Shown: positions 16,722-26,085 of the stretch, piece by piece
How positions within the stretch are numbered: position 1 is the stretch's first letter
How the letters are laid out: each line of letters opens with the position of its first letter
DNA from: JANSWY01 sp965243755
GTDB taxonomy: Bacteria; Bacteroidota; Bacteroidia; Cytophagales; Cyclobacteriaceae
Assembly (NCBI GenBank): GCA_965243755.1
Contig: CBDEVW010000003.1
Coordinates: 558,001-622,000 of the forward strand
Reading direction: 5' to 3'
Length of the DNA: 64,000 nucleotides
Translations under genes and position numbers: made by a program
Notes under the pieces: generated by a model
What the model saw: the letters and a program-made list of their open reading frames with translations, nothing else
What the model was told of the DNA's origin: nothing
The model's database searches: none

Positions 16722-17366
16722 TCAATCCCCTAATTCTATGTGTTCCTTTTGACCCAGGTGAGTAGGTTTGGTATCGAATACAAAGACGTCCAATACTGCT
16801 TTTACTCTGGCAAAATATTCCCTGACCACAGTACTGGTAGCTCCTTCATGATCAGGGAATTGAGCTGTATAGGCAACTACATCCATGTCATGATGATTGG
16901 CTATAAAAACAGCACGATACGCATGAAACTCCTGCGTAATGATGGTTACGTTGTTCTGGCCAAAGATTTCTTTACATCTCACGACCGAATCAAAAGTACT
17001 GAGCCCAGCAAAATCCTGTGTAATCGCTTGATCAGGTACATTTAGATCAGTCAATGCTTTATGCATATCTCTGGGTTCATTGTAGTATTTTGTTCGGTTG
17101 TCTCCACTCACAATGATGTGCCTTACTTTCCCCTGATGATACAATGATGCTGCAGCTTCGATTCGCTTATAAAAAAATTGATTGTCACCACCACCAACCA
17201 TTCGTTTGCTGGTACCAAGAATCAATGCAATATCTCTTTTGGGCACTTCTTCCACTGATTCATATACCTGACTGGAAGTTGAAGCAGTTATCCAAAAATT
17301 GAAACCTACGGCGGTTACGATGATGGTCCCTAATATATATTTCAATAACCTGTAAATCCGGGTCAT
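16722..17366 (-). CDS. SanA/YdcF-like (DUF218) inner membrane protein
   Basis: About 214 residues. One N-terminal helix (residues about 8-26) anchors a DUF218 domain with the family blocks IALILGTSKR, YKRIEAAASLY, HIIVSGDNR, ITQDFAGLSTFDSVVRCKEI and TQEFHAYRAVFIA. SanA proteins of enterobacteria affect envelope barrier function and vancomycin sensitivity; the exact reaction is unknown. ATG at 17366 overlaps the TrmH stop by one base (TGATG), so I prefer it to the TTG one codon upstream. It is the last gene of the parE-to-sanA run. Confidence 0.85.
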   Translation of the reverse strand: MTRIYRLLKYILGTIIVTAVGFNFWITASTSSQVYESVEEVPKRDIALILGTSKRMVGGGDNQFFYKRIEAAASLYHQGKVRHIIVSGDNRTKYYNEPRDMHKALTDLNVPDQAITQDFAGLSTFDSVVRCKEIFGQNNVTIITQEFHAYRAVFIANHHDMDVVAYTAQFPDHEGATSTVVREYFARVKAVLDVFVFDTKPTHLGQKEHIELGD

Positions 17367-18067
17367 CAAGGTTGTGTGTCTTGTTTTAAGAAGTTCTTAA
17401 TAATTTCATCTGCGTGCGGTGGTATGTTTCTGTACCACTCAAATCGCAGTTCATCCTTTTCCTCAGCTGACAGTCCCCAATCTAAATTGCTTTCTTTTAA
17501 TTTCAATAACATTTGATCCAAAATAATTCCGGCACTTACAGAAATATTGAAACTATCTGTGAAGCCCACCATTGGTATCGTTATCAATTGATCGGCCTCA
17601 TCACGAATGTATTCACTGATTCCGGAATGTTCTGTCCCAAAAACTATGGCTGATTTTTGATCGACGTTGATCTCATTCACCGGAACCGCCGTTGGATCGA
17701 CAGAGGTCGCCAGAATCTGATATCCCTGTTTCCTTAAATGACTGATGCACTCAGGTGAATGCATTCCATTTCCATCACCATACTGATACAGGTTCATCCA
17801 CTTTAAGGCCCCACGAAGCACATATGGGTTTACTGTATAGGGATTTGTATTCTGGACAACATGAATATCCTGAATACCCAGACACTCTGCAGTTCGGATC
17901 ACCGCGCTGGCATTGTGTGGTTTAAAGATGTCTTCCAGCACTATTGTAATATGCCTGGTTCGACTACTGAGTACTTCTTCGATTCGGTTTTGTTTGTGTT
18001 CAGTAATATAGGACTGTAGGTGCCTTGTTATTCTGAACTTTTCCTCCTTACTAAATGTACTACTCAT
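17366..18067 (-). CDS. TrmH-family tRNA/rRNA (guanosine-2'-O-)-methyltransferase (SpoU type)
   Basis: A 233-residue SPOUT methyltransferase. It carries the three family motifs: HNASAVIRTAECLGIQ (motif 1, residues about 56-71), AIVFGTEHSGIS (motif 2) and IPMVGFTDSFNISVSAGI (motif 3, knot region). The product probably 2'-O-methylates a tRNA guanosine, as in TrmH. The long frame extends upstream into parC, but ATG 18067 overlaps the parC stop by 8 bases and fits the family start. It is in the same operon as parC. Confidence 0.88.
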   Translation of the reverse strand: MSSTFSKEEKFRITRHLQSYITEHKQNRIEEVLSSRTRHITIVLEDIFKPHNASAVIRTAECLGIQDIHVVQNTNPYTVNPYVLRGALKWMNLYQYGDGNGMHSPECISHLRKQGYQILATSVDPTAVPVNEINVDQKSAIVFGTEHSGISEYIRDEADQLITIPMVGFTDSFNISVSAGIILDQMLLKLKESNLDWGLSAEEKDELRFEWYRNIPPHADEIIKNFLKQDTQP

Positions 18068-20666
18068 CCCCTCCAAACAGACCAAGCTGTTCTTTGTCTT
18101 CTTTGTCAACCTCCTCTTTTATGACCTGCTTCAGCGACTCAAGATCAGGCTTCTCTTTCTCGATTGGTTCCTCCTTCTTGATTTCATCTACCTTTTGCAC
18201 ATTCTGTACTGGTAATTTATTCCCCATAGCTCTCCAGCCCTTTATGTCAATTAGGTCATCCAGCTTCAGGTTCTCTGTATGTTTTTTGTTCTTTTCTTTA
18301 TAAGTAACCTCCACTTCCGGAGATTTTGTTGAAGACACAAACAACAACTTACTGCCTTTTGATTCACTGATGAACTTGAATTTCTTACCTGCTGTTGTGG
18401 TTTCTATTTTAAATCTTTTGACATAGCAAGTTTTACTTTCTCCATCAAGATGAATAGCAGAATAGACACCTTCCGGCTCAAATTTGCTGATGCTCAAAAT
18501 TGCGTTGTAGTCATATCGGTTGGTCAGTTCAAAAGAGGTAAGCTCGTAGTTTCCGTCATTATAAAATACAATGATCTGGTCTTCTGCCTTAAAGTTGCCC
18601 AGGTACTGCCCTCTCTCGTCTCTGTTAAGTCTTCCTACGTTTTCATCATACCAAATATTGGATCCTCCAAGTGTTGATACACCAGCTGATTTGAATGTAA
18701 TCTTCCTTACAGGGTATTTCGTCACTATATTGCCACCTGCACTTCTACCTTTTATTTCAAGATCAGCAAAGTCGAAATCAAAAATCTTCTTTCTGGCCGT
18801 TGAGGAAGCTGATAGGTAAACTGTCACTACCTCTGCTTCACCATTAGGATTCGCTGAAAAATAAAGCACTTTCGATTTGGCATCTCCTTTGGTGAGATCA
18901 TATTCTTTGTCCCTCGTAACCGCCAGCACATTGAATCGCTTAGCCATAGACCTTCCTGTTTTACCGTCCAGGTAGATCATATTATATACCATACGTTCAT
19001 CATTCTTCTTGAATACCCCAACATGAATGATGTTTTTTCCCATAAACACTTTCTCAGAAATTCTGGAAACCATGCACTTGCCATCTTTCCTGAATACGAT
19101 AATATCATCGATATCTGAGCAATCGCAGACAAACTCATCTTTCTTTAAACCATAGCCGATAAAACCATCTTCGCGATTAACATATAGCTTGGCATTGTTT
19201 GCTGCTACAACTGTAGCTTTTATGGTATCAAAATTGGCGATCTCTGTTTTCCTTTCTTTCCCCGCTCCATACTTCTTCAGCAGGTTTTCATAATATGCAA
19301 TGGCATACTCCACAATATTTGCCAGGTGGTACTCTGTTTGTTTGAGTTCCTCCTCCAGCTTTCTCATTAATTCATCCGCCTTAAATGAATCAAACTTGGA
19401 AATTCTCTTGATCTTAATCTCAGTAAGGCGAATAATGTCATCCTGAACGATCTCTCTGTAAAACTGAGGTTTGTATGGTTCCAGCCCCTGATCAATTGTT
19501 TCCAATACTGCCTCCCAGGTTTCACATTCTTCAATGTCCCTGTATATCCTGTTTTCAATGAATATCTTTTCAAGTGAGGCAAACAGAAGCTTCTCCAGTA
19601 ATTCCTTCCTTTTTATTTCCAACTCCTGACGAAGAAGGTCAACTGTCTGATCGGTGTTGATCCTCAGGATTTCTGAGACTGTAGTAAAAAGTGGTTTATC
19701 ATCAACGATAACACAGGCATTCGGGGAGATAGACACTTCGCAATCCGTAAATGCATATAATGCATCAATCGTAATATCCGGCGACTGCCCCGGAGCTAGC
19801 GAAATAAGTATTTCAATATCCTTAGCAGTATTATCTACCACTTTTTTGATTTTGATCTTGCCTTTGTCATTCGCCTTTATAATAGAATCGATGAGGCCCG
19901 TAGTGGTTGTTCCATAGGGAATGTCTTTGACGACCAATGTCTTGTTATCAAACTCCTCAATTTTGGCCCTAACACGCACTTTCCCTCCACGCTGGCCGTC
20001 ATTATAGTCTGTAACATCGATTTTTCCTCCTGTCAGGAAATCCGGGTAGAGTTGGAATTTCTTTCCTTTCAGGTGCTTGATAGAGGCGTCAATTAATTCA
20101 ATGAAATTGTGAGGGAGCATTTTGGTACTCAATCCTACCGCAATGCCTTCTACCCCTTGTGCAAGCAGCAGTGGGAATTTAACCGGAAAAGCTACCGGCT
20201 CATTTTTTCTACCATCGTATGACAGTTGCCACTCGGTGGTTTGATTATTATAGATGACATCCAGGGCAAACTTAGATAGTCTGGCCTCTATGTATCTTGG
20301 AGCGGCCGCACCGTCTCCTGTCCTGACGTCCCCCCAGTTACCCTGGGTGTCAATCAACAGGTCTTTCTGCCCCAGATTAACAATAGCATCTGAAATGGAA
20401 GCATCACCATGCGGGTGATATTGCATGGTACTACCAATAATGTTGGCAACCTTGTTGTACCTGCCATCATCCATCTCCTTCATGGCATGGAGAATTCTTC
20501 TTTGTACAGGCTTGAAACCATCCTGTATCGCTGGAACTGCCCGCTCAAGAATTACATAAGAGGCATAGTCCAGAAACCAGTTTTCATACATCCCGGAAAC
20601 CGGAATCACATCCTGTATCTTATCCTCGTCTTCCTGACCATTTTGGCCCATATTGTTCTCTTCCAT
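18060..20666 (-). CDS. parC: DNA topoisomerase IV subunit A (ParC/GyrA-type)
   Basis: An 868-residue type IIA topoisomerase breakage-reunion subunit. The N-terminus has YASYVILERAVPAIQDGFKP and the quinolone-resistance region HPHGDASISDAIV; the catalytic tyrosine is in APRYIEARLSKFA near residue 125. The C-terminal half contains a beta-pinwheel DNA-wrapping domain with degenerate repeats and lacks a clear GyrA-box, so ParC rather than GyrA is favoured. The C-terminus is acidic. It is separated from parE by two unrelated genes on the same strand, and its stop overlaps the TrmH gene by 8 bases. Confidence 0.92.
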   Translation of the reverse strand: MEENNMGQNGQEDEDKIQDVIPVSGMYENWFLDYASYVILERAVPAIQDGFKPVQRRILHAMKEMDDGRYNKVANIIGSTMQYHPHGDASISDAIVNLGQKDLLIDTQGNWGDVRTGDGAAAPRYIEARLSKFALDVIYNNQTTEWQLSYDGRKNEPVAFPVKFPLLLAQGVEGIAVGLSTKMLPHNFIELIDASIKHLKGKKFQLYPDFLTGGKIDVTDYNDGQRGGKVRVRAKIEEFDNKTLVVKDIPYGTTTTGLIDSIIKANDKGKIKIKKVVDNTAKDIEILISLAPGQSPDITIDALYAFTDCEVSISPNACVIVDDKPLFTTVSEILRINTDQTVDLLRQELEIKRKELLEKLLFASLEKIFIENRIYRDIEECETWEAVLETIDQGLEPYKPQFYREIVQDDIIRLTEIKIKRISKFDSFKADELMRKLEEELKQTEYHLANIVEYAIAYYENLLKKYGAGKERKTEIANFDTIKATVVAANNAKLYVNREDGFIGYGLKKDEFVCDCSDIDDIIVFRKDGKCMVSRISEKVFMGKNIIHVGVFKKNDERMVYNMIYLDGKTGRSMAKRFNVLAVTRDKEYDLTKGDAKSKVLYFSANPNGEAEVVTVYLSASSTARKKIFDFDFADLEIKGRSAGGNIVTKYPVRKITFKSAGVSTLGGSNIWYDENVGRLNRDERGQYLGNFKAEDQIIVFYNDGNYELTSFELTNRYDYNAILSISKFEPEGVYSAIHLDGESKTCYVKRFKIETTTAGKKFKFISESKGSKLLFVSSTKSPEVEVTYKEKNKKHTENLKLDDLIDIKGWRAMGNKLPVQNVQKVDEIKKEEPIEKEKPDLESLKQVIKEEVDKEDKEQLGLFGGDE

Positions 20667-20687
20667 GTTGTGCTATGTACTCTTTGT

Positions 20688-21677
20688 CTACTGTGAGATA
20701 ATTTCTTCTAATTCTTTTTTATCTACTACCAAAATTCCCGGAGCAATCAACCGCCTGGTCAATTCCCTCCAGTTGTTGTCCTGTTCGAATATCAATTTAA
20801 ACATCGGGAGCGCTTCCTGAAGCTTACCCTCATTAGCCAGATTGATCGCATGCCAGTACTTCATTTCCAGGTTATCAGGAAACATGGCTTCCGCCTTTCC
20901 ATAGTTCTTTGAAGCAGCTTCAAAATCACCGGCTTCAATGTCCAGGTCACCTGCATTCATGAAATCATAGGCCTGTTTTACTTTTAGTAACCTTTTAATT
21001 TCCTGCACAGGGTTATCAGAATCGTCCACTCGTAGGTCCACCTTTCTATCGATCCAGACTTTCCCGGTTGGTTCTCCTGACACCACCAGTAATGCGGCGG
21101 ATTGTTTCCCTCTAATATCCCCTTTTTCATTTTGAGCAGCCTCCAGTGCAGCCACCAGCCTTTCGGCCAATGTTCCCTCTGTACTTTCAAATGCATCAGC
21201 CATTGCTTTCCAGACAGTATTCTTAAGCATCATATTAGCCTGAACCGCATAGTACTTTCCAACAACATTTCCCGCTTCTTTAATGTTCTTGGCACCTGTA
21301 TGTGATGCAGCTAATCCTCTTGCATCAATAATACCTACCTGTCGATAGTCTTTGCCTTCATCCATTGCCAACAATGAATCAAGTGTTTCCTGTGCATTTA
21401 ATCCTTTTTTTAACAATGCCAGGCCATCCGGACCAAATGATGGGTTTGCAAAAGACTGAGTAGCAATGGCACCTACCCCAGCTTCCGCCCAGGAAACGAT
21501 GGTACCAACAGAGAACCAATGCGATTGCACTGCAACACCCATATCTCCGGTAACAGAATCATAGGCCACTATGGAATAAGTATGGGCGAATGGAGCTTCC
21601 TGATTGAATTGGCCAATCGCACTTTGACCAAATACAATTAATGACCAGATAGTGATAACAACAACTTTATAGTTCAT
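20688..21677 (-). CDS. Secreted DUF1028 (Ntn-hydrolase-like) protein
   Basis: About 329 residues from ATG 21677, which gives a signal peptide ending FGQSAIGQ; the longer frame from 21734 would precede it with a non-signal stretch. Residues about 30-240 are DUF1028: AHTYSIVAYD, GVAVQSHWFSVG, VSWAEAGVGAIATQSFANP and ASHTGAKN are typical. This domain is assigned to the Ntn-hydrolase superfamily with unknown reaction. The C-terminal 90 residues look like TPR helices (AGDFEAASKNYGKAEAMFPD). The start overlaps the lipase stop by 11 bases and parC starts 21 bases after its stop. Confidence 0.87.
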   Translation of the reverse strand: MNYKVVVITIWSLIVFGQSAIGQFNQEAPFAHTYSIVAYDSVTGDMGVAVQSHWFSVGTIVSWAEAGVGAIATQSFANPSFGPDGLALLKKGLNAQETLDSLLAMDEGKDYRQVGIIDARGLAASHTGAKNIKEAGNVVGKYYAVQANMMLKNTVWKAMADAFESTEGTLAERLVAALEAAQNEKGDIRGKQSAALLVVSGEPTGKVWIDRKVDLRVDDSDNPVQEIKRLLKVKQAYDFMNAGDLDIEAGDFEAASKNYGKAEAMFPDNLEMKYWHAINLANEGKLQEALPMFKLIFEQDNNWRELTRRLIAPGILVVDKKELEEIISQ

Positions 21678-22869
21678 CTGCGAGCGTATTAAATACATCT
21701 TCCAAATAAGGTGAAACCGCCGGACCATGATCAAGACCCTCGTATGTTTTAAATGTTACTACTTCTGTTGATGCTCCGTTTGTTATAAAATAATTATAAG
21801 CCTCCACGGATGCTTCGTAAGGAACTACCAGGTCTGCATCTCCATGTGACAGGTACATTCTTTTCGTCGGAACCCAATCTAAAACACCATTCTCTACTTC
21901 AGCTGAGAGATACCCTTCATATTTAGAATCAGACTCCAGGTTAATGAAGCCTGGAGACAATAAGACTGACACAGTATCATTTAGAAAATCTCTGACTTCA
22001 GCACCCGTTTTGGACCCATCAAATAAGGAGGGCATAAGGCTGGCATAGGGTTCATTCCAAAAGTCAGTTAATTCAAGGTTCAGATCATGGTGATCATAAT
22101 AGGCATAAAGCCTGAATGAATAAAATTCAGGATTGTTTAATGTGACGGTCGATTTTGTTTCTTCTTCTGTTGTGGTAAGGTTATAGATTCCAGCACCTGG
22201 AAATGATGCCTTCAAATTCACGCCATCTATTCCTTCCTGTTCCATTGCTTTGTGGGCGACCATGGTGGCATATCCCCCTTCAGAATAACCCGCCAAATAC
22301 AGGTCTCCGTTAAAATTGATTCCTTTCTCTGATGCAAGTTCCATTGCTGCTTTAAGGTTATCCAGAACAGCATTCGCATAAGGTTCTTCAATGAGGTATG
22401 GGTGTGTAAACTCTCCAGAAGCCGCATAACCAATGTAATCAGGAATAACCGCTATTAATCCCGGACTTCCCATTGTCGCATGAAACAGCCTTGAACCTGA
22501 AGCTGAGTTTTGCAAGCTGGGAGCTTCACTATCTGAAAGGATTGTTCCATGCTGAAAACTTAGCATAGCCACAGGCTGATCTGTGACAGGTAAAACTACA
22601 ACTCCGGAGGCCTCAATTTCCGCTCCTTTGTAAGTGGTTTTATACACAACTTCATAGAGCTCTACATCATATTGCAAAATATTCAGATCTACATTAAGCT
22701 CAAATTCTTCAATGACCCTCTTGGCTAACTCACTGGTTGCAGTCATTGCTATTTCGGAACTGATTAACCTTGTTTCATCAACCGGTGCTTCATCATCTGA
22801 AGAACATCCCTGCAGGAATAGCAGTAGCAAAGCCAGGTATAGCAGCTTTGTTTTTTTAATTTCAATCAT
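21667..22869 (-). CDS. Alpha/beta-hydrolase lipoprotein (secretory lipase-like)
   Basis: A 400-residue protein with a lipoprotein signal (LLLLFLQGC, Cys about 22). The alpha/beta hydrolase fold shows the nucleophile elbow AGYSEGGYATMVAH, an oxyanion region AMLSFQHGT, an acid residue in LSHGDADLVVPYE and the catalytic His in YEGLDHGPAVSP. It resembles the secretory lipase / prolyl-oligopeptidase-like esterases of Bacteroidota. It is expected in the cell envelope; substrate unknown. It starts 11 bases after parE and overlaps DUF1028 by 11 bases, an odd location between the two topoisomerase IV genes. Confidence 0.87.
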   Translation of the reverse strand: MIEIKKTKLLYLALLLLFLQGCSSDDEAPVDETRLISSEIAMTATSELAKRVIEEFELNVDLNILQYDVELYEVVYKTTYKGAEIEASGVVVLPVTDQPVAMLSFQHGTILSDSEAPSLQNSASGSRLFHATMGSPGLIAVIPDYIGYAASGEFTHPYLIEEPYANAVLDNLKAAMELASEKGINFNGDLYLAGYSEGGYATMVAHKAMEQEGIDGVNLKASFPGAGIYNLTTTEEETKSTVTLNNPEFYSFRLYAYYDHHDLNLELTDFWNEPYASLMPSLFDGSKTGAEVRDFLNDTVSVLLSPGFINLESDSKYEGYLSAEVENGVLDWVPTKRMYLSHGDADLVVPYEASVEAYNYFITNGASTEVVTFKTYEGLDHGPAVSPYLEDVFNTLADEL

Positions 22870-22880
22870 TGGGGTCTTGT

Positions 22881-24746
22881 TTAATTTAAGATTTCTTCCA
22901 CCAGGTCTTTTTCAACCCGAAGTTTATCAATAATAAACTGCTGTCTGTCTGGAGTGTTTTTACCCATATAGAACTTCAGCAACTCATTGATTTTGGTTTC
23001 TTTATTGAGAATAATCGGTTCCAATCTGATATCCTCACCAATAAATTTACCAAATTCGTCCGGTGAAATCTCTCCCAAACCTTTAAACCTTGTTATTTCG
23101 GGTTTATTTCCCAGCTCGTTAACCGCCTCTCTCTTCTCTGCTTCACTGTAGCAATAGATGGTTTTCTTTTTATTCCGTACCCTAAACAATGGAGTCTCCA
23201 GAATATAAACATGACCATTCCTGACTAAATCAGGGAAAAACTGAAGGAAATATGTCAATAGCAATAAGCGAATGTGCATACCATCCACATCTGCATCTGT
23301 AGCGATGATGATCTTACGGTATCGCAAGCCTTCCAGTCCGTCTTCTATGTTTAAGGCATGTTGCAGCAAGTTGAACTCCTCATTTTCGTACACTACCTTC
23401 TTGGTGTGACCGTAGCAATTGAAGGGTTTTCCCCGCAAACTAAAAACCGCCTGGGTTTGTACATTTCTTGATTTGGTAATAGAACCGGATGCACTGTCCC
23501 CCTCGGTAATGAAGATCATGGTGTTATTCTTCTTATCATCATCACCTCTTTTGTCATCAAAATGAATCCTGCAGTCCCTTAATTTTTTATTATGCAGATT
23601 GGCTTTCTTAGCGCGTTCATTCGCTAGCTTTTTAATGCCAGCTATTTCTTTTCGCTCTCTTTCAGATTGCAGTATCCTTTTCAGTAGCGCATCTGCAACC
23701 TCAGAATTTTTGTGCAGGTAATCGTCAAGTTCTTTCTTTACAAAATCATTGACAAAAGTCCTCATGGTGGGTCCATCAGGTCCTACGTTTTGTGACCCTA
23801 ATTTGGTCTTTGTTTGAGATTCAAATACGGGCTCCTGTACCCTTACAGCAATGGCTCCAACGATGGAAGCCCTGATGTCTGTGGCATCAAAGTCTTTCTT
23901 ATAAAAGTCCCGAACAGTCCTTACAATTGATTCTCTCAGAGCTGCCAGGTGGGTTCCTCCCTGGGTAGTATACTGACCATTGACAAAAGAGTAATACTCT
24001 TCTCCATATTGGTTGGAATGTGAAATGGCCAATTCGATATCAGAACCTTTCAGGTGAATGATTGGATACCTAAGGTTTTCTTCGTCTGTCTTTCTTCTCA
24101 GCAAATCCAGCAGACCATTTTCTGAATGGTACTTCTGACCATTGAAATTGATGGTAAGCCCTGCGTTTAGAAAGGCGTAGTTCCAGATAAGGTTATCGAG
24201 GTATTCCGGAATGAAGTGATAGTTCTTAAATACTGTATCATCCGGTTCAAATGCGATTAGTGTACCATTTCGTTCCGAGGTTTTGGCTACTTTGGCATCA
24301 TTGGTGATTTCTCCTCTGCAAAATTCGGCTAACTTGGTTTCTCCATCCCTGAAAGACTGAACTTTAAAATAATTGGACAATGCATTTACAGCCTTTGTAC
24401 CAACCCCATTCAATCCTACCGACTTCTGGAAAGCACCGGAATCATATTTACCACCAGTATTGATCTTCGAGACACAATCGACTACTTTGCCCAGTGGTAT
24501 TCCCCTACCATAGTCCCGTACTTCTACCTTATGATCTCCCACCTTCACGTTGATGGTTTTACCGAAACCCATCATATGCTCATCAATACTGTTATCAATG
24601 ACCTCTTTTACCAACACATAGATCCCGTCATCCATTGCCGAACCATCACCCAGTTTCCCGATATACATCCCTGGCCTGAGCCTGATGTGTTCTTTCCAGT
24701 CTAATGATCGAATACTATCTTCGGTATAATTAGCCGTTTCCGCCAT
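22881..24746 (-). CDS. parE: DNA topoisomerase IV subunit B (ParE)
   Basis: A 621-residue ATPase subunit of type IIA topoisomerase. The GHKL ATPase domain has DNSIDEHMMGFG and VRDYGRGIPLGKV; the TOPRIM domain has IFITEGDSASGSI, LRGKPFN and IATDADVDGMHIRLLLLTYF. The C-terminus ends with RFKGLGEISPDEFGKFIG. The length is that of ParE rather than the longer GyrB. It heads a minus-strand run with lipase, DUF1028, parC, TrmH and SanA. A 138-base AT-rich gap upstream probably holds the promoter. Confidence 0.93.
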   Translation of the reverse strand: MAETANYTEDSIRSLDWKEHIRLRPGMYIGKLGDGSAMDDGIYVLVKEVIDNSIDEHMMGFGKTINVKVGDHKVEVRDYGRGIPLGKVVDCVSKINTGGKYDSGAFQKSVGLNGVGTKAVNALSNYFKVQSFRDGETKLAEFCRGEITNDAKVAKTSERNGTLIAFEPDDTVFKNYHFIPEYLDNLIWNYAFLNAGLTINFNGQKYHSENGLLDLLRRKTDEENLRYPIIHLKGSDIELAISHSNQYGEEYYSFVNGQYTTQGGTHLAALRESIVRTVRDFYKKDFDATDIRASIVGAIAVRVQEPVFESQTKTKLGSQNVGPDGPTMRTFVNDFVKKELDDYLHKNSEVADALLKRILQSERERKEIAGIKKLANERAKKANLHNKKLRDCRIHFDDKRGDDDKKNNTMIFITEGDSASGSITKSRNVQTQAVFSLRGKPFNCYGHTKKVVYENEEFNLLQHALNIEDGLEGLRYRKIIIATDADVDGMHIRLLLLTYFLQFFPDLVRNGHVYILETPLFRVRNKKKTIYCYSEAEKREAVNELGNKPEITRFKGLGEISPDEFGKFIGEDIRLEPIILNKETKINELLKFYMGKNTPDRQQFIIDKLRVEKDLVEEILN

Positions 24747-24884
24747 AGTTTTGTCCTAACGTCGTTTTTAAAGGTTCATTAATTGAAATCCAGCCTTGAA
24801 TTTATCAGTTTTTTAACTAAAAACCTTAATAATAATTTCACACCAACTGTTTGATATTTACACTAACAATTGAATGTAAAATCA

Positions 24885-25343
24885 TTAATTGGTTGATTCA
24901 GAGGTGATTTGATCTCTCTGAAAAAAGATGAAAATTAATGCTGAAATCCACCCGATCAATAAAATCGGCCCCAGGTAATTGAGATATCCATAATTATTAC
25001 CCTGAAAATTTGAGGCATTATTGAGAATACCAATGTAGCCTACCATAAATGTCAAATACAAATTGAGCATGACTGGCAGAGTAGTTACCCATGTTATTAA
25101 GTTTTGTTTACGGGCAGATTGACTGGTTAAATCAATGTTTTTATAAAGCAGGATCAGAATCGTAAATAGCAGGTTGATCAGCAGAAACAATCCGAGGATG
25201 ATGTAGAAAAAAGTTTCCTTGTTCAAAGAAGTGTCTATAAAATACAGCCTTACGTCCAAAGGCAGGTAGGCGTAGACAAATAGAAATACACCCAGAAAAA
25301 TTATCACTGAAAAAAACCTTAAAACCCTAAATACTTTGCTCAT
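24885..25343 (-). CDS. Small four-helix membrane protein of unknown function
   Basis: About 152 residues from ATG 25343; a TTG at 25364 would add seven residues. Four hydrophobic helices are visible (about 10-29, 43-65, 85-105, 125-144) with short loops and a charged C-terminus. I do not recognise a family. It is divergent from the lipoprotein gene at 25401, 57 bases apart, and lies upstream of parE on the same strand at 138 bases, so it could be read through into the parE run. Confidence 0.7.
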   Translation of the reverse strand: MSKVFRVLRFFSVIIFLGVFLFVYAYLPLDVRLYFIDTSLNKETFFYIILGLFLLINLLFTILILLYKNIDLTSQSARKQNLITWVTTLPVMLNLYLTFMVGYIGILNNASNFQGNNYGYLNYLGPILLIGWISALIFIFFQRDQITSESTN

Positions 25344-25400
25344 CCCATTTAATTTTGTGAACAAAGTTAAGATACACCGGGCCTACCTGCTACAATTTTC

Positions 25401-25808
25401 ATGAATAAAAATTCAGTACCAATGCTTCGAATGACCTTCTTATTACTCACATCATGCTTATTGGTTGTTACGGGTTGTAAAGATTCCCTTCCTACCCTTA
25501 CGGGATTTGATAAAACGGCGTGGGTGAATGATAAGTATGGTTGCAATGGAGATCGGCAAAATCAGCTTGATGTAGTGACCCAACAACAGGATAAACTCCT
25601 GACACTTAACCAAAACCAGATCAAACAATTATTGGGCAACCCGGATGAACATGAGCTCTATGAGCGTACCAGAAAGTTTTTCCACTATTACATTGACCCA
25701 GCAAACAAATGCGATTCAACATCCAACAATCCAGCTCCAAAAATCCTTCAGATCAGGTTTAATGCCCTGGGTTTGTGCAACGAGGTGTTTGTGAAGAATG
25801 GGGAATGA
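25401..25808 (+). CDS. Small lipoprotein, BamE/SmpA-like in layout
   Basis: A 135-residue lipoprotein with lipobox LVVTGC (Cys about 26). The mature part has a helix and the pattern LNQNQIKQLLGNPDEHELYE, similar to the start of BamE/SmpA-type domains (xxVxxLLGxPxxxE), followed by strand-like YYIDPANKC and LQIRFNALGLCNEVFV. Only general resemblance supports BamE; it may be a separate small envelope lipoprotein. It stands alone; word-type repeats begin about 2 bases after its stop. Confidence 0.72.
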   Translation: MNKNSVPMLRMTFLLLTSCLLVVTGCKDSLPTLTGFDKTAWVNDKYGCNGDRQNQLDVVTQQQDKLLTLNQNQIKQLLGNPDEHELYERTRKFFHYYIDPANKCDSTSNNPAPKILQIRFNALGLCNEVFVKNGE

Positions 25809-26085
25809 AGTGAGTTTAGGGTTTTGAGTTTAGTGTTATTAGCTTGATTCAAGCAGCAAATTGATGGAAGAAGCTTCTATACATTTAATATACCAGTATT
25901 GAGGGTTATTGAATTACCGCGCGGCTTATGGTCCATGTTATTCTGTAATTAAACTAGTTTGAGTTTGCAGCCTTAGTCCTGGAAATATTACTCACTCAGA
26001 AATTCCATACTAAACTCAAAACCCAAACCTCCAAACTCCAAACTCAAAACTCTATACTCAAAACTCAAAACCCTAAACTCAAATC
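25809..26085. repeat. Intergenic GAGTTTTG/AAACTC word repeats with long inverted arms
   Basis: The gap between the lipoprotein and the response regulator is bounded by complementary word repeats. The left arm (25812-25834) is made of GAGTTTAGGGTTTTGAGT and overlaps GGGTTTTGAGTTTAGT. The right side (26009-26080) holds ACTAAACTCAAAACCC and ACTCAAAACCCTAAACTC among further AAACTC/AAAACTC words. The 16-base and 18-base pairs are exact reverse complements. The right arm runs through the stop codon of the response regulator (26079-26081). The middle has no recognisable gene. Confidence 0.8.

Noticed and set aside
18055..18303. 82-codon plus-strand frame opposite the parC C-terminus
   Set aside because: Serine/phenylalanine-rich shadow of the acidic parC tail.
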